A stretch of 64,000 nucleotides of DNA from Candidatus Latescibacterota bacterium (GCA_022827835.1 JAJEIO010000056.1:1-64000); one strand, 5' to 3'; counted from the first letter of the stretch, positions 33,159-42,503 are shown. Notes: generated from the letters alone by a model not told the origin. Numbers and translations: made by a program.

Positions 33159-34196
33159 ATGTTCAAAGGTTGTAGTACAGCCCTAGTGACGCCCATGAGC
33201 GCAGACGGCAGCATTGACTACGGCGGCTTGGAGCAACTCGTAGAATTCCAAATTGCCAACAATATCCAAGCGGTGCTCGCCGTCGGCACGACCGGCGAAA
33301 GCCCGACCCTGTTATGGGAGGAGCACAACGAAGTCATCGATCGCACGGTCGCGCTGGCCAAGGGACGCACCCTATCGATTGCCGGCACGGGCAGCAACTC
33401 CACCAAGGAGACCATGGCGGGCAGCGAGCACGCCGCCCACATTGGCGCAGACGCCGTGCTGCTGGTCGATCCCTACTACAATGGGCCCAGCTCCTTGGAG
33501 ATCCGCCGCGAATACGTCGAGCCGGTGGCGCGGGCCTTTCCCGAGGTGCAGATCATTCCCTACATCATCCCCGGACGCACTGGCTGCATGATGCAGGTGG
33601 AAGATTTGGCCATCCTCGCCCATCAGTATCCCAACGTGGCCCAAGTCAAAGAGGCGACCGGCGACTTGGACAACATGGCCAAGACGCGTCGGCTCTGCGG
33701 CGACGATTTTACCATCCTCTCGGGCGATGACGACAAGACCGTGCCGATGATGAAGAGCGCGGAGATCCGGGCCGCTGGCGTGATCTCGGTGATGTCCAAC
33801 GTCATTCCGGGTCCCATCCAGCGGCTCACCGAACTGCTCAACGCTGGCCAGGAGGACGAGGCCGACAGTTTAGCGGAGAAGCTAGCGCCGCTTTTTGGCA
33901 TCGTCGGCGTTGCGACCACTGAGCAGAGTGCGTATGGCCCGGTCGAGTGCAAGGCGCGCAATCCCGTGCCGGTTAAGACGCTGATGAATATTCTCGGCAT
34001 GCCGGCCGGGCCGGTGCGGCAGCCGCTGGGCAAGATGACGCACGCGGGCGCGCAAACGGTGCTGGACGCCGCGCGCCAAGTACACGCCAATGACCCAACG
34101 GCCTTTGCGCCGGTCGCCGAGTTTTTCGGGGTGGATGTGGAAGCGCGTCTGCACGACGACTCGCTGGTCGAGCGCGCGGTGTATCCATCGTATTAA
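33159..34196 (+). CDS. dapA: Dihydrodipicolinate synthase family protein, 345 aa
   Basis: ATG after GGCGAGGAAAACGACC. Seen: VGTTGESPTL (Thr-Thr of the catalytic triad), YIIPGRTGC (Tyr; the common motif is YNVPGRT) and QVKEATGD with the Schiff-base Lys near residue 167. It is about 45 residues longer than usual, with a C-terminal extension (from around 305) of unknown use. Known: condenses pyruvate with aspartate semialdehyde in lysine/DAP synthesis. dapB follows 14 bases on, which supports the DapA role over other aldolases of the family. Confidence 0.88.
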   Translation: MFKGCSTALVTPMSADGSIDYGGLEQLVEFQIANNIQAVLAVGTTGESPTLLWEEHNEVIDRTVALAKGRTLSIAGTGSNSTKETMAGSEHAAHIGADAVLLVDPYYNGPSSLEIRREYVEPVARAFPEVQIIPYIIPGRTGCMMQVEDLAILAHQYPNVAQVKEATGDLDNMAKTRRLCGDDFTILSGDDDKTVPMMKSAEIRAAGVISVMSNVIPGPIQRLTELLNAGQEDEADSLAEKLAPLFGIVGVATTEQSAYGPVECKARNPVPVKTLMNILGMPAGPVRQPLGKMTHAGAQTVLDAARQVHANDPTAFAPVAEFFGVDVEARLHDDSLVERAVYPSY

Positions 34197-34210
34197 TCGA
34201 GGATAGAGCG

Positions 34211-35014
34211 ATGACCAAAATCGTAATCTGCGGAGTGGCCGGGCGCATGGGTCAGCGGCTGGCCCATTTGATTTTGACGGCTGCTGATTTGGAGCTGTGC
34301 GGCGGCAAGGAGCACCCGACCCACGAGGCCGTGGGGCGCGACATCGGCGAGGTCGTCGGTGCCCGACACTTGGGCCTAACGGTCAGTGACACGCTATCGG
34401 GTATCGTCGAACCCGATCAGGTCGTCGTTTGTTTTACGACCCCGGAGGCGACCCTCGAAGATGCGGCCCTCTGCGCGGTGCGCGGGGTGCCCATGGTGGT
34501 GGGGACTACGGGGTTTACCCCGGAGCAACTCGCGGAATTCAAGCGGACAGTGGCGGACATTACCTGCGTGTTTGCGTCGAATTTCAGCACGGCCATGAAC
34601 GTGCTCTTCAAGCTGGTCGAAGAGGCGGCGCGGATCTTGGGGGATGATTACGATGTGGAAATCATTGAAGCGCATCATCGGCACAAGGTCGATGCGCCCT
34701 CTGGGTCGGCGCTGACGCTGGCCGAGCGGGCCGCGGCTGGATTGGGCCGCAACTTGCGCGAGGTAGCCGTACACGGGCGGGAGGGCGTGGTCGGCGAGCG
34801 CTCCCGCCAAGAGATTGGCATGCACGCGATCCGCGCTGGCGACTTGGCGGGCGATCACACGGTGCTCTACGCGGCTCCAGGCGAATGCCTCGAACTGCAA
34901 CATCGCGCTACGAGTCGCGATTCCTTTGCTTTGGGCGCGCTGCGTGCTGCGCGCTTTGCCGCGCAGGCCGAGCCGGGGATGTACTCGATGGGAGACGTGT
35001 TGGGGCTGGGTTGA
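34211..35014 (+). CDS. dapB: Dihydrodipicolinate reductase DapB, 267 aa
   Basis: ATG with GAGGATAGAGCG before it. Seen: ICGVAGRMGQ (dinucleotide loop), VGTTGFTPEQL, SNFSTAMNVLF and EIIEAHHRHKVDAPSGSALTLAE, which holds the catalytic His-His and Lys, all typical of DapB. Length is standard. Known: reduces the DapA product with NAD(P)H. It ends at GLG near the convergent UVR gene, four bases away. Confidence 0.95.
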   Translation: MTKIVICGVAGRMGQRLAHLILTAADLELCGGKEHPTHEAVGRDIGEVVGARHLGLTVSDTLSGIVEPDQVVVCFTTPEATLEDAALCAVRGVPMVVGTTGFTPEQLAEFKRTVADITCVFASNFSTAMNVLFKLVEEAARILGDDYDVEIIEAHHRHKVDAPSGSALTLAERAAAGLGRNLREVAVHGREGVVGERSRQEIGMHAIRAGDLAGDHTVLYAAPGECLELQHRATSRDSFALGALRAARFAAQAEPGMYSMGDVLGLG

Positions 35015-35018
35015 TCGC

Positions 35019-35786
35019 TCAGCGCTTGGGGCGGAGGAGGTGCTGCGGCGTCGGCCACAGGGTCTGGAGCTTGTCGCGCAGCCGCGCGGCTTCCTCAAAG
35101 TTTTCCGATTCTACGGCTACCTTTAGATCGCGCTCTAATTGTTCGCGCTCGGACAACGGGCGCTCCTGCTCCAATTCCTCGTACCATTCGCGCAAAAAGG
35201 AAATCTCGGGCAAATCCTCTTCTAGCTCGGATTCCCATTCTTCGACAAAGCTCTCGATGTGGGCAATGCCGTCTTCCACGGCGCGCATGGCCGTTGGATA
35301 GTCGTCGCTTCGCAGGGCTAGCATGGCGTACGCCCGGGTCTGCATCATAATCGCGTGTGGATAGTACTGCTCAAAGTACCAGCGGATCTCGTCGTTGGGC
35401 GCGCACTGATCGACCAATTCAAAAATCTGCAGGGTGTGCTCGGTATCGGCGACGACCCCTTCGTAGTCTTCTAAGTTGAACAGACTTAAATAGCGGTGGT
35501 AGTACTGCCATGCCTCTTGGAAGAGTTCTTCGCACTCGTCCTCGTTTAGCGCGAAACTTTCCGGGGTCTTGCGCGATTCGATGAGGTCTTGGTAGTAGTC
35601 GAGCAGTGAGGGGCAGCCGTGCGGTTGTTGGCCGTCGGGACGGCCATCCAATTCGAGCTGAAGAAGCCCCATGTCGATGCGGATCTGAAGTTTTTCTTCG
35701 CCCTTGCTGGTGCGGATGCGCCGGGCGAGGAATTCGTCGGGCTTGAATTCCCAACCGTTGAGCAAGTCGCCGATATCGTAATTCAT
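35019..35786 (-). CDS. UVR-motif protein of unknown function, 255 aa
   Basis: ATG at MNYDIGDLLN is preferred; an upstream frame exists but no ribosome site. Seen: a C-terminal helix pair LERDLKVAVESENFEEAARLRDKL at about 215-240, the UVR (UvrB/UvrC) motif, and an acidic, Tyr/Glu-rich middle with tetratricopeptide-like spacing (QYYPHAIMMQTRAYAMLALRSDDY). Known: UVR motifs occur in UvrB/C and in McsA-like partners of protein-arginine kinase. No zinc-Cys clusters of McsA are visible here. Role unknown; probably binds another UVR protein. Confidence 0.7.
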   Translation of the reverse strand: MNYDIGDLLNGWEFKPDEFLARRIRTSKGEEKLQIRIDMGLLQLELDGRPDGQQPHGCPSLLDYYQDLIESRKTPESFALNEDECEELFQEAWQYYHRYLSLFNLEDYEGVVADTEHTLQIFELVDQCAPNDEIRWYFEQYYPHAIMMQTRAYAMLALRSDDYPTAMRAVEDGIAHIESFVEEWESELEEDLPEISFLREWYEELEQERPLSEREQLERDLKVAVESENFEEAARLRDKLQTLWPTPQHLLRPKR

Positions 35787-35923
35787 GGGCGCGCTCTCTG
35801 AGAGAAAATAGAATGAAGAATCCCGGCCCCAAGGAGGCTGGGGGAGCACAATGGACAATATAGGGCAGAACCTAGCACTGCGCTACTAATCGGCGCATTT
35901 CTCGTCAAATTGCTTGCCCATAC

Positions 35924-35953
35924 AAAAAAGCGCCGGGCTACAGGCCCCGCGCT
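35924..35953 (-). terminator. Hairpin plus T-run, minus strand, upstream of the UVR gene
   Basis: AGCGCCGGGC (35929-35938) pairs with GCCCCGCGCT (35944-35953) apart from one mismatch. On the minus strand the stem is followed by CTTTTTTG. It lies about 140 bp before the UVR start with no minus gene upstream, so it may be a leader attenuator or a backstop against antisense transcription. The gap 35787-36115 otherwise holds only AT-rich DNA. Confidence 0.5.
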
Positions 35954-36044
35954 CATCGTAACATATAATATACGAAAAAAGAAAGAATATGTCAAAAAAT
36001 TTTATTTAAGTAGAATATAAATAATAAGTTAGAACAAATTTTTA

Positions 36045-36073
36045 TTGACAGAATATACCGCCTGATTTACCTT
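36045..36073 (+). promoter_or_regulatory. Promoter candidate for the 36116/36880 gene pair
   Basis: TTGACA at 36045-36050, a 17-bp spacer and TACCTT at 36068-36073, in a very AT-rich stretch 40-70 bp before the first start codon. The -10 match is weak. Confidence 0.35.
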
Positions 36074-36115
36074 AAGACCGCCCCCAATTCCAATTCATTC
36101 CACACAGGAGGACCG

Positions 36116-36883
36116 ATGTCCCAGCACGAGAACGATGCTCTGCAAGTGCAGGGCGACCGGGTGGTGCTAGGGGAGTGGTCGGGCGATCTGGAAGAATTGA
36201 TCGCCAAGAATGTCGAATTGCGCCAGATGCTGCGCGAAGGGCGCGCCGACGAGGCCCGCGCGCTGCTCAAGAAGCAGGCCGTGGAGGAACAAGCCGCGCT
36301 GGTGGCTATAGACGAAAACCCCGAGGAGGTGCTCTCGCTGACCGGTATGGACGCCCGAGGACGCCCGGGGTACTTGCCCGCTGTCGTCGATAAGCTGCCG
36401 TCGGAAATCATCGCCGAGTTGGTCGCCCCCGGCGAGTACAAGCTGGCGAGGTTTAACACCGCACTGTTGCAAACTATGTCGGCGGAGTCGTTTGCGCGCG
36501 CGGTAGAAGACACGCTCGATCCGGTTTACTACCACGGCAACCGCACTAAGGTGTCGTGGGAATGGCTCGAAGCGGTCGCGGCGCTGGACGACCACAGCAA
36601 GCGCGCCGCACTCTTGTACAAGGTCGATCAGGGCCTGCTAGAGGACGCTTTTCTCGACAAGGTCGATAGCATCGACATGCACGCCCAAGTCAGCGCCCTA
36701 GATGATGTGGGTACAGTGTCGGCCTTCAGCCTGCTGTCGGAATCGGGCCAAGCGGTGATGTTGCCGCCGATCAACGACCCGGAGATCCGCGAGGTCATCT
36801 ACGCCTTGCACCAAGCCGCGCCTGAGTTGCTAGCAAAGGTACTGCGCGCCGCGTGGGAACGGGCCGGTGGAGGGACCTCGTGA
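36116..36883 (+). CDS. Unassigned cytoplasmic protein, first of a coupled pair, 255 aa
   Basis: ATG with AGGAGG. I do not recognise a family with certainty. Seen: no signal peptide or membrane helix, an acidic helical chain with LPSEIIAELVAPGEYKLARFNTAL, a LDPVYYHGN turn near residue 140 and long amphipathic helices. Cys is absent. It resembles in composition the DUF6178-type proteins of other phyla, but this is only an impression. Next gene overlaps its stop (GTGA), so the two products probably act together, perhaps as parts of what is one protein elsewhere. Confidence 0.6.
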   Translation: MSQHENDALQVQGDRVVLGEWSGDLEELIAKNVELRQMLREGRADEARALLKKQAVEEQAALVAIDENPEEVLSLTGMDARGRPGYLPAVVDKLPSEIIAELVAPGEYKLARFNTALLQTMSAESFARAVEDTLDPVYYHGNRTKVSWEWLEAVAALDDHSKRAALLYKVDQGLLEDAFLDKVDSIDMHAQVSALDDVGTVSAFSLLSESGQAVMLPPINDPEIREVIYALHQAAPELLAKVLRAAWERAGGGTS

Positions 36884-37791
36884 GCCGGCTAGCGCGCGTC
36901 GATCTCAACCAAGTTCCGCTCGACCACAACAGTTTCATCGGTCAAGTGGTCGCTGCGGGTCTCGAATACGAGCAACTGCCGCCGCGCTTTATGGATTCGC
37001 TGCGGGCTTATCTGCGGATCCACGGGTTGGGCTTTGCCCAGCGCAATCGCACAGGCATTGCCCTTGGCCGCGACCAGTTGCGTCAAGGTATGGAGCGGGG
37101 TTTGGCGTGCATGGACTTGGCACTGGAGGAGGTAAGCGGCGGCGATCTCAACGCGGCCGTCGCCAAGCTGGTCAGCGACCCGTTTGACGCGCTCTACAAG
37201 CAGGGCTGGGAGCGCGCTTTCCGTCGTTTGGAAAAGATGCGTGAGCAGGCCCGCGCCTTGGTTGGCTGTTCCGAACTGGGCTTTTGGCCCGATCGGCAGC
37301 CCAAAGTCGCAGCTTTGGCAAAGCTCGTGCCCGAGACGTGGGCCGGTCCCAGCGCCATCGACCTGCGCGCCGACGGTCGAATGTTGCAAGAATTAACCGG
37401 CAAAGTGGCCTTTGTGCGCTCGTTGCCGCAGCCGTCGGTGGACGCTTTGCTTGAGCAGGTCGATGTGGATTTCGCTGGTGTGCTGCATCGCGTCATTTTG
37501 GCGTTGGCGTTGGGGCGCACCGAACTGGTTGTTAAAAAGGAGCACGTGTCGCGCTTTTGCGCCGAGTGCTTTGACGCGGGTGGAATGCGCCCTCACGTGC
37601 GGCGGCAGGTGTTAGACCAGTTCGGCGGGCACTTGGAAGATACTGTGGCGGATGCAGACGTGCGGGTGTGGATTGCGGATGAGTTGGGCGCGGAAATTGA
37701 GGTGCTAGAACAGGCCGCGGACCGTGGTGACTTAGCGGCGTTTTTTCTGTCCCATCCGGTGCCGCTTTTTTCGCTTGGGGAATTTGAGTAG
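36880..37791 (+). CDS. Unassigned protein, second of a coupled pair, 303 aa
   Basis: The GTG start overlaps the stop of the previous gene, with GGAGGG upstream; a frame reaching 36853 exists but lacks a ribosome site. Seen: all-helical, Leu/Ala-rich, no membrane helix; a Cys-containing middle (ERGLACMDLALEEV, LVGCSELGF, RFCAECFDAGG) that could bind metal weakly, and an acidic C terminus (FSLGEFE). Nothing identifies an activity. Linked by coupling to the 255-aa protein and by strand to the formamidase gene further on. Confidence 0.6.
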   Translation: MSRLARVDLNQVPLDHNSFIGQVVAAGLEYEQLPPRFMDSLRAYLRIHGLGFAQRNRTGIALGRDQLRQGMERGLACMDLALEEVSGGDLNAAVAKLVSDPFDALYKQGWERAFRRLEKMREQARALVGCSELGFWPDRQPKVAALAKLVPETWAGPSAIDLRADGRMLQELTGKVAFVRSLPQPSVDALLEQVDVDFAGVLHRVILALALGRTELVVKKEHVSRFCAECFDAGGMRPHVRRQVLDQFGGHLEDTVADADVRVWIADELGAEIEVLEQAADRGDLAAFFLSHPVPLFSLGEFE

Positions 37792-37849
37792 CTTTGCAAG
37801 CTCTTAGCTAACAGTTTTTCCATGCACTCCACACCTTCTGCGAGGTCTT

Positions 37850-38770
37850 ATGGCGCATCACGAATTCACCCCCACCCACTACCACAATACCATCGGTTGG
37901 CACGAGCCCGTGCTGGAGATCGAGCCTGGGGATACCGTCTCGACGACCACGGTGGATGCTCGCGGCTGGGACCAGCGCGGCGAGCGGGTCGCCGAGCGCG
38001 GGAACCCCATGACGGGCCCGTTCTATATCAAGGACGCTGAACCGGGAGACACCTTGGTGGTTCACTTCGACAAGCTCTATCCCAACCGCGATTGGGGCTG
38101 GACGAGTTGGGCAATCGCGCCCAATGTGCTGGATCCGGGTTTTACAACTGGGATTAAGCGCGAAGAACAGCCGCTGCGATGGCCAATTGACCTCGCGGCC
38201 GGTACGACAACGCAGCCGGATGTCCTGCCGGGTGTGGTGCTGCCCCTCGACCCGATGGTAGGCTGTTTCGGGGTGGCTCCGCCGCGCGGGCAGGCCATTT
38301 CCACGGCGACCTCTTCGACCCACGGCGGCAACATGGACTACCGGGGCTTTGTCACCGGCGTGACCGTCTATCTGCCGGTCGAGGCTCCGGGGGCGCTTTT
38401 CCATCTAGGCGACGGGCACGCCGTCCAAGGCGATGGCGAGATCGTCGGCACGGGCGTGGAAATCTCCTTTGACACGACGTTTAGCGTGGATGTGATCAAA
38501 GGCAAGCAGATCGGCTGGCCCCGCGCTGAAAACGACACGCACATCCTCGCGGTCGGCAATGCGCGTCCCCTAGACCAATGCGTGCAGCACGCCACCACTG
38601 AGTTGATCAACTGGCTTACCGAGGACTATGGACTCTCTGAGCTGAGCGCCCACGCGCTCTTGGGGCAGTGCGTGGAATACGATATGGGGAATGTGTACGA
38701 CCCGGCCTATACGATGGTCTGCAAGGTCGCCAAGTCGCTGCTCTCGGCTATGGGAGCCGAGCGCTCATAG
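37850..38770 (+). CDS. fmdA: Acetamidase/formamidase family protein, 306 aa
   Basis: ATG after GCGAGGTCTT. Seen: LEIEPGDTVSTTT, GPFYIKDAEPGDTLVVHF, DPMVGCFGVAPPRG, STHGGNMD and a LSAHALLGQCVEYDMGNVYDP end, the conserved beta-rich FmdA_AmdA blocks with likely metal ligands among the His and Asp. Known: hydrolyses formamide or small amides to ammonia and acid. Together with the urease it indicates scavenging of reduced nitrogen. Its stop overlaps the convergent GlmU-like gene by six bases. Confidence 0.88.
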   Translation: MAHHEFTPTHYHNTIGWHEPVLEIEPGDTVSTTTVDARGWDQRGERVAERGNPMTGPFYIKDAEPGDTLVVHFDKLYPNRDWGWTSWAIAPNVLDPGFTTGIKREEQPLRWPIDLAAGTTTQPDVLPGVVLPLDPMVGCFGVAPPRGQAISTATSSTHGGNMDYRGFVTGVTVYLPVEAPGALFHLGDGHAVQGDGEIVGTGVEISFDTTFSVDVIKGKQIGWPRAENDTHILAVGNARPLDQCVQHATTELINWLTEDYGLSELSAHALLGQCVEYDMGNVYDPAYTMVCKVAKSLLSAMGAERS

Positions 38771-40261
38771 GTCGGCGATGGAGTCGAGGCCCTCGGGCTG
38801 CGGCAGGACGTAGCGGACGGGCTGGATGGTGCCGTCGCGGCGGCGCACCTGTTCGACTCGCTTGCACTTGATGACGGAGTGCTCGATGAACAGGTCGTCG
38901 TCGATTCGGCAGCCGTAGAGGTAACTGGTGCCCTTGATGGTTACGCGCTCGCCCACGCGCATGGGGTGTTTGTCGCTGCCGGTCATGAGTACGCCAGACT
39001 CGATGCGGCTGTGCGCGCCAATCCGCAGGTTGCCCTTGAGGATATTGCGACTGAGCACTTCGACCTCGTCGTTAAGAGCGAGGGTTTGACCTGGGTACGT
39101 GCTTAGTTCGACGCCGACGCCGATTTGTACCCCCTCGCCTAGCACTATATGGCCGCTCAGATGGCTGCGGTCGCCGATGGTGACTCGACGGTTGAGTTGG
39201 ACCTCGGGACCGATGTAGGTGCCCTTGCCAATGACGATGTCCAAGGGGCCGCACGCGGCGTCCATGTTGAGGATTTGCTCGATGACCTCGTCGGCGATGA
39301 AGAAGTCCTCCTCGTCGGCGATGGTGATGGTATCCTTGAGTTTGTCGTAGGCCCAGCGGCGGGCTATGGCCTCCATCTGACGCCAGACGCTTTTGACGTT
39401 GAAGGCGAGGAGTTCCTCTTCGCTGTCGGCCGTGGCGGCCCGCACCACGAGTTGGTGCTGATTGAAAATTTGTACTAGGTCGGTCAGCAGCAATTCGCCT
39501 TGGGCATTGTCGGTGTCGAGGTGTTGGATGTACGTGCGCAGGGCATGTTCTCTGAAGGCGACGACGCCGGTGTTGATTTCGCGCGTTTCCAGCAGTTCTT
39601 GGCGCGTGAAGGCGTAGGTGCGGCCGTTGAAGTCGGCTTCGTAAGGCATTGCCGCGTCGAGGCTGAGGATGTCTTTGTGTTCCCTGATTTCAATGACTTT
39701 GTCGCGGTCTTCACCCGCTGGCTGCCCGGAGGCATCAGTGGCTGGCACGCGCACGATGCGGCCATAGGAGTTGGTCTCGGCCGGGCCGCTGTACAGGCCG
39801 GTGAGCACCATCATGTCGCAGTCGGCGTTTTCAAAGCTGGCGCGGAATTGGGCGACGACCTGACCGGTCAACAAGCCCATGTCCCCTAAAAAGATGTACA
39901 CGTCGCGGTCGGTCGCCGCTGCGGGAAAGGCTTGGAGGCCGACGCGCACGGCGTCGCCGGTTCCAGCCGGTCGGCCGAGAACCGGGTTTTCTTGGTACGC
40001 GAAGAGACGCCCCGGTTGGGGGCCGGCCGCGCGGGCGACGTCTAGGCCTTTGATGCCCACGACGATGACCTGGTTAGGGCTATCGAGTCCCTCTTGCACG
40101 GCGCGGGCCACGCGCACGGCCGTTGGCTGACCCCAGATTTCGTGCAGCATCTTGGAGGTCTCCGAGCGGATGCGCATGCCGTGGCCAGCCGCCAAAACGA
40201 TGCCGATGCGGTGGATGTCGTCTAAAATTGGCGAATTGATTTCTGCGAGTAGGTCGTGCAT
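38765..40261 (-). CDS. GlmU-like bifunctional nucleotidyltransferase/left-handed beta-helix protein, 498 aa
   Basis: ATG near GAAAGAGATTCA. Seen: IGIVLAAGHGMRIRS (NTP-transferase loop, with AGHGMRM variant of AGxGTRM), GTGDAVRVGLQA, FLGDMGLL, then from about 330 hexapeptide-type repeats (IVIGKGTYIGPEVQLNRRVTI, IGVGVELST, IGAHSRIESGVLM). Known: GlmU makes UDP-GlcNAc; this protein has a long insertion between the halves (residues 210-320) and lacks the classical acetyltransferase end, so it may be a related sugar-1-phosphate nucleotidyltransferase. The function is inferred from domain layout only. Confidence 0.75.
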   Translation of the reverse strand: MHDLLAEINSPILDDIHRIGIVLAAGHGMRIRSETSKMLHEIWGQPTAVRVARAVQEGLDSPNQVIVVGIKGLDVARAAGPQPGRLFAYQENPVLGRPAGTGDAVRVGLQAFPAAATDRDVYIFLGDMGLLTGQVVAQFRASFENADCDMMVLTGLYSGPAETNSYGRIVRVPATDASGQPAGEDRDKVIEIREHKDILSLDAAMPYEADFNGRTYAFTRQELLETREINTGVVAFREHALRTYIQHLDTDNAQGELLLTDLVQIFNQHQLVVRAATADSEEELLAFNVKSVWRQMEAIARRWAYDKLKDTITIADEEDFFIADEVIEQILNMDAACGPLDIVIGKGTYIGPEVQLNRRVTIGDRSHLSGHIVLGEGVQIGVGVELSTYPGQTLALNDEVEVLSRNILKGNLRIGAHSRIESGVLMTGSDKHPMRVGERVTIKGTSYLYGCRIDDDLFIEHSVIKCKRVEQVRRRDGTIQPVRYVLPQPEGLDSIADL

Positions 40262-40339
40262 TGAATCTCTTTCTCTAGTTGTAGGGGGCCGGTCACCCTT
40301 ACAGAACGCAATGGTCGGGCGGCGAGTTCCTGTTCATGT

Positions 40340-40386
40340 AGGGGGCGATTTGCAAACCGGGGGCGGTTTGTAAACCGCCCCCTACC
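40340..40386. repeat. GC-rich palindromic repeat at the ppk1 end
   Basis: GGGGGCGGTTT (40359-40369), a GT centre, then AAACCGCCCCC (40372-40382) form a near-perfect palindrome touching the ppk1 stop. A partial unit AGGGGGCGATTTGCAAACC precedes it, and a TAGGGGGCCGG fragment lies near 40282. This looks like an interspersed palindromic repeat. No T-run follows on either strand. Confidence 0.7.
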
Positions 40387-42487
40387 GGTTCGACATAGAT
40401 GCGTCCAAGATGTCGAGATCCTCGCCGAGGGCCGTGCGCATGAGCAATTCCTGCATACTGTGGCCGGGGGAATCGCACTCGGGTTGGCGGCGGATGTACG
40501 TACCGTCTGGGCGCATCTGCCGAGATTTGGCGCGGTCGGCGAGCGCGTAGGCGAGCAGTTCGCGATAGACGCGCTGCTTCAGGTCCGGATCCAAGATGGG
40601 AAAGACGACTTCGACCCGGGCGCGCAGGTTGCGATCCATCCAGTCTGCGCTGCCGAGCCAGACTTCCTCGTCGCCGCCGTTGGCAAAGTAAAAGACGCGG
40701 CTGTGCTCTAAGAAGCGGCCAATGATGCTGTACACGCGGATGTTCTCGCTGATGCCGTCGAGGCCGGCGCGCAAGCAGCAAATGCCGCGCACGATCAGAT
40801 CGATTTCGACGCCGGCTTGCGAGGATGCGTACAGGGCCTTGATGATCGCCGGGTCCATGAGGCCGTTCATCTTGGCGATAATGGCGGCTGGCCGACCGGC
40901 GCGGGCGTGTTCGCTTTCGCGCTCGATGCGGTCGAGCATGCCCTGCATCAGCCCGGAGGGCGCGACTAGCAGTTTTTCAAATTGACTGATGCGGCTGTGG
41001 GCGGTGAGCATGTTGAAAACCTCGGCCACCTCCACGGTGATCGTTGGCTCGGCGGTAATCAGCCCCAGATCCGTGTAGAGCCGCGCAGTGGTGTGATTGT
41101 AATTACCGGTGCCCAAGTGGGCGTAGCGGCGCAGGCGATCTTGATCGCGGCGCACCAGCATGGAGAGCTTGCAATGGGTCTTCAGGCCCATGATGCCATA
41201 GATCACGTGGATGCCGCTGTCTTCGAGGCGCTTGGCCCATTCGATGTTGGCCGCTTCGTCCCCGCGGGCCTTTAGCTCGACGAGTACGGTCACTTCTTTG
41301 CCGCGCTCGGCCGCGTCGATGAGCGCCTGTCCCACCTCTGAATCGTCGCCCGTGCGGTAGATGGTCTGTTTGATGGCCAGCACTTTGGGGTCGTTGGCCG
41401 CCATGCGGATGAAGTCGATCACCGTAGAAAACGACTCGTAGGGGTGGTGCAGGAGAATATCGTCGGCGCGGATGGAGTCGAAGAAGGCGTCGGGGTCTTC
41501 GGGGAAATCGCGCTCGACGGGTGTGAAGGGGGAGTCTTTGAGGGCGGGGCGCGGGACGAGGCCGTAAAGGGTCATAACCCGATGGAGGTTGACTGGCCCA
41601 TTGACCCGAAAGACTAGGCTGTCGTCGAGATCGAATTGCTGTTGCAAAAGCGATACTAGCTGGTCGGGTGCGCCCGGAGCGATCTCTAGCCGCACGGCGT
41701 CGGCTTGCCGCTGCTTGGTGACCTGCTCTTCGATTTCTTCCAGCAAATTGTCGGCGTCTTCTTCGTTGACGTACAGCTCGCTGTTGCGGGTGATGCGGAA
41801 TGGGGCCGAGCCGATGACTTCGTAGCCGAAGAACAGTTCGTTGACTTGTAGATCCATGATCCCGGCCAAGGTCACAAAATGGAGGCCGTCGCCCTGGTCG
41901 GGCAGGCGCAAGATGCGCGGCAGTACTCGTGGCACGGTCGCCACGCCAATCATCGTCTGTCCCTGTTCTTCGAGCAAGGCACCGATGCACAGGGCCTTGT
42001 TGAGCACGTGGGGGAAGGGATGGGCCGGATCGACGACGATGGGTGTGAGAATGGGTTCGAGTTCTTCCTCCCAGTACTGGTGCACGAAGTCGAGGTGCCC
42101 GTCTTTGAGCTGGCGCGCCTCCCAGAAGTAGATGCCCTCGGCCGCTAGGGCTGGGACGAGGTCCTCATTCCAGCAGCGGTACTGTTCGGCGACTTGCTCG
42201 TGGGCTTGTTGGGTGATGCGCTCGAGTTGTTCGGCCGGGGTCAGGCCGTCGGGGCGACTGGGATTGGCCCCCGATTCGTGTAATTGCAGCAGACCGGCTA
42301 CCCGGATTTCGTAGAACTCGTCGAGATTGCTGGCGACAATGGCCATGAACTTGACGCGCTCTAGCAGGGGGTTGCGCTCGTCTTGGGCTTCTTCGAGCAC
42401 GCGGGCGTTGAAGTCGAGCCACGAGAGTTCGCGGTTGATGTAGAGCTCGGGGCGCTCGAACGTGGGTAGGGGGACGGTTTCGCTCAT
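40382..42487 (-). CDS. ppk1: Polyphosphate kinase Ppk1, 701 aa
   Basis: ATG at MSETVPLPTF. Seen: NRELSWLDFNARVLEEA and SNLDEFYEIRVAGL at the start, HPYESFSTVIDFIRMAANDP, the LKTHCKLSMLVRR block with the phosphorylated His, LGTGNYNHTTA, and LEHSRVFYFANGG with the second conserved His; a C-terminal RDxx-free tail ends DASMSNR. Length is the family standard. Known: makes inorganic polyphosphate from ATP at the membrane. The upstream gap (42488-42592) carries copy 2 of the dispersed repeat. Confidence 0.96.
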   Translation of the reverse strand: MSETVPLPTFERPELYINRELSWLDFNARVLEEAQDERNPLLERVKFMAIVASNLDEFYEIRVAGLLQLHESGANPSRPDGLTPAEQLERITQQAHEQVAEQYRCWNEDLVPALAAEGIYFWEARQLKDGHLDFVHQYWEEELEPILTPIVVDPAHPFPHVLNKALCIGALLEEQGQTMIGVATVPRVLPRILRLPDQGDGLHFVTLAGIMDLQVNELFFGYEVIGSAPFRITRNSELYVNEEDADNLLEEIEEQVTKQRQADAVRLEIAPGAPDQLVSLLQQQFDLDDSLVFRVNGPVNLHRVMTLYGLVPRPALKDSPFTPVERDFPEDPDAFFDSIRADDILLHHPYESFSTVIDFIRMAANDPKVLAIKQTIYRTGDDSEVGQALIDAAERGKEVTVLVELKARGDEAANIEWAKRLEDSGIHVIYGIMGLKTHCKLSMLVRRDQDRLRRYAHLGTGNYNHTTARLYTDLGLITAEPTITVEVAEVFNMLTAHSRISQFEKLLVAPSGLMQGMLDRIERESEHARAGRPAAIIAKMNGLMDPAIIKALYASSQAGVEIDLIVRGICCLRAGLDGISENIRVYSIIGRFLEHSRVFYFANGGDEEVWLGSADWMDRNLRARVEVVFPILDPDLKQRVYRELLAYALADRAKSRQMRPDGTYIRRQPECDSPGHSMQELLMRTALGEDLDILDASMSNR

Positions 42488-42503
42488 ATAGCAATCTACA
42501 AGG

